From NCBI GenBank assembly GCA_044375275.1, contig JBILMZ010000070.1, positions 1 to 14,753 on the forward strand: 14,753 nt of DNA. Reading direction: 5' to 3'. Both the position numbers and the translations under genes were made by a program. The notes under the pieces are model-generated. The model saw nothing but the letters and a program-made list of their open reading frames with translations. It was not told where the DNA came from and searched no databases. This document shows, in pieces, positions 13,850 through 14,753 of the stretch (positions within the stretch are counted from its first letter, which is position 1; the number at the start of each line of letters is the position of its first letter). This DNA comes from SZUA-430 sp044375275 (GTDB lineage: Bacteria; Pseudomonadota; Alphaproteobacteria; Micropepsales; Micropepsaceae).

Positions 13850-14753
13850 ATGCCATCTCTGCTGAGTCCGGCCGAAACCGCAGGCCTTTCGGGCGCCACG
13901 CTGGACAGCCGAATCCGCCGCGCATCAGGCCACGTGAGCGATCTCACCTTCGCGACCATATCGAAGCGCCTGCGGGACGACGCCCTCGCAAACGAACTCA
14001 CCTACGAGCGCGACGGCAAGATGGAACCGATCCCCGTCATGCTGCGCCCCCTGCTCGCGATGAGCGAACAGCTCGGCTATGTCCAGTATGTCTGCCAGCG
14101 CCTGACGGAGGCCCTGAAGCGGCTCCCGTCCCTCTATCTCAACAATGAGAAGATCCGGCGCATCATTGCCATCACCGAGATTGAGGAAGCCTGGCTGAAG
14201 GAAATGTGGACACCGGCCCACGACCGCAACAATGCGGTCTATGGCAGGCTGGACGCCGTGTGCGACTTCACCGCGGGCGGCTGGCAGGACACGCTGCACT
14301 TCATGGAGGCAAACCTCTCCGGCGTCGGTGGCATCAGCTACTCGCCCCTGACCGAGCGTCTCGTCATGCGCGACGTGGTACCAACCCTCCTCGCCCACGA
14401 TCCCGCCCTGAACATAGAGTTGCCGCGCGACCAGCGCGACCTTTTCATCCAGGTCCTGATCGACCATGCCCGCAGCCTCGGTCGCAACGAGTGCCGCCTC
14501 TGCTTCGTCGAGCCCAAATACGCCGAAGACGGCATCAACGAGCAGGCCGTTCTCGCCGAGCACTATTCCAAGCGCCTCGGTATCAAGATCATGCACGCCG
14601 ATCCGTCCGAACTGCGCATGAAGGACGGCGAGGTCTGGTACGAAGACAGCCCCGTGGACGTCGTCTACCGCGACTACGAAACCCGGGACCTGATCGCCGC
14701 CGAGGAAGAACTCGGCAAGAAGCTGGATGGCATGCGCGCCCTGTTCAAGGGCA
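13850..14753 (+). CDS. ATP-grasp-like (circularly permuted, glutathionylspermidine-synthase-like) protein, 3' end missing
   Basis: From ATG 13850 (MPSLLSPAETAGLSGATLDS) the frame stays open for 301 codons to the window edge, so the C-terminus is not visible. A good ribosome binding site, AAAGGGG, lies about seven bases upstream. No signal peptide or membrane helix is seen. The pattern W-x-x-x-L-H-F-M-E-A-N-L-S-G-V-G-G-I-S-Y (about 147-166), a C-x-L-C-F-V-E-P segment (about 218-225) and V-D-V-V-Y-R-D-Y-E-T-R-D-L (about 271-283) recall circularly permuted ATP-grasp proteins related to glutathionylspermidine synthase, which join a carboxylate to an amine using ATP. The assignment is from memory of the pattern; the distal ATP-binding part lies outside the window. 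It could be a peptide- or amide-bond ligase of unknown substrate. The gene is divergent from the PON-type lactonase, with 153 bp between the starts. Confidence 0.65.
   Translation, partial: MPSLLSPAETAGLSGATLDSRIRRASGHVSDLTFATISKRLRDDALANELTYERDGKMEPIPVMLRPLLAMSEQLGYVQYVCQRLTEALKRLPSLYLNNEKIRRIIAITEIEEAWLKEMWTPAHDRNNAVYGRLDAVCDFTAGGWQDTLHFMEANLSGVGGISYSPLTERLVMRDVVPTLLAHDPALNIELPRDQRDLFIQVLIDHARSLGRNECRLCFVEPKYAEDGINEQAVLAEHYSKRLGIKIMHADPSELRMKDGEVWYEDSPVDVVYRDYETRDLIAAEEELGKKLDGMRALFKG

Noticed and set aside
1..14753. Mobile elements, CRISPR array, tRNA or rRNA genes
   Set aside because: No transposase or integrase motifs, no regularly spaced repeats and no tRNA- or rRNA-like sequence were seen on either strand.

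Overview
The window looks like chromosomal DNA of a GC-rich Gram-negative bacterium, most likely an alphaproteobacterium. The evidence is the GC-rich third codon positions, an outer-membrane autotransporter, a lipid II flippase, and a paraoxonase-type lactonase of a kind known from marine alphaproteobacteria such as Oceanicaulis. The genus cannot be fixed from sequence alone. I see no rRNA, tRNA, CRISPR array, insertion sequence or phage gene, so this reads as ordinary chromosome with some little-studied genes.

Layout. Positions 1-84 (-) hold the first 28 codons of a gene that leaves the window. Positions 221-640 (-) encode a small secreted protein with the features of the AprI/Inh protease-inhibitor family. 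It is divergent from a 1187-residue trypsin-like autotransporter serine protease (812-4375, +), which ends in a textbook rho-independent terminator. Two unrecognised polytopic membrane proteins follow (4463-4798 + and 4779-5807 -), convergent and overlapping by 20 bp. A 507-bp stretch (5808-6314) has no assured gene. It contains a possible 52-codon ORF, a terminator-like hairpin, a 14-bp palindrome and an 11-bp inverted repeat.

From 13696 down to 6315 every convincing gene is on the minus strand. In transcription order they are a paraoxonase/arylesterase-type lactonase, a DUF418 membrane protein, MurJ, an FAD-binding dehydrogenase of the 3-ketosteroid-dehydrogenase/fumarate-reductase type, and a thiamine-diphosphate enzyme of the acetolactate synthase/benzoylformate decarboxylase superfamily. 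The last two are 75 bp apart and probably form an operon. At the right edge an incomplete plus-strand gene (13850 onward) looks like a circularly permuted ATP-grasp/glutathionylspermidine-synthase-like protein, divergent from the lactonase.

Possible functional links: (1) a secreted protease beside a candidate periplasmic inhibitor, which could protect the cell during export; (2) a flavin dehydrogenase with a ThDP lyase/decarboxylase, suggesting a short catabolic module of unknown substrate; (3) two unknown membrane proteins side by side. No wholly new multi-gene system is evident. The protease-inhibitor pair and the two membrane proteins are the parts most worth following up.
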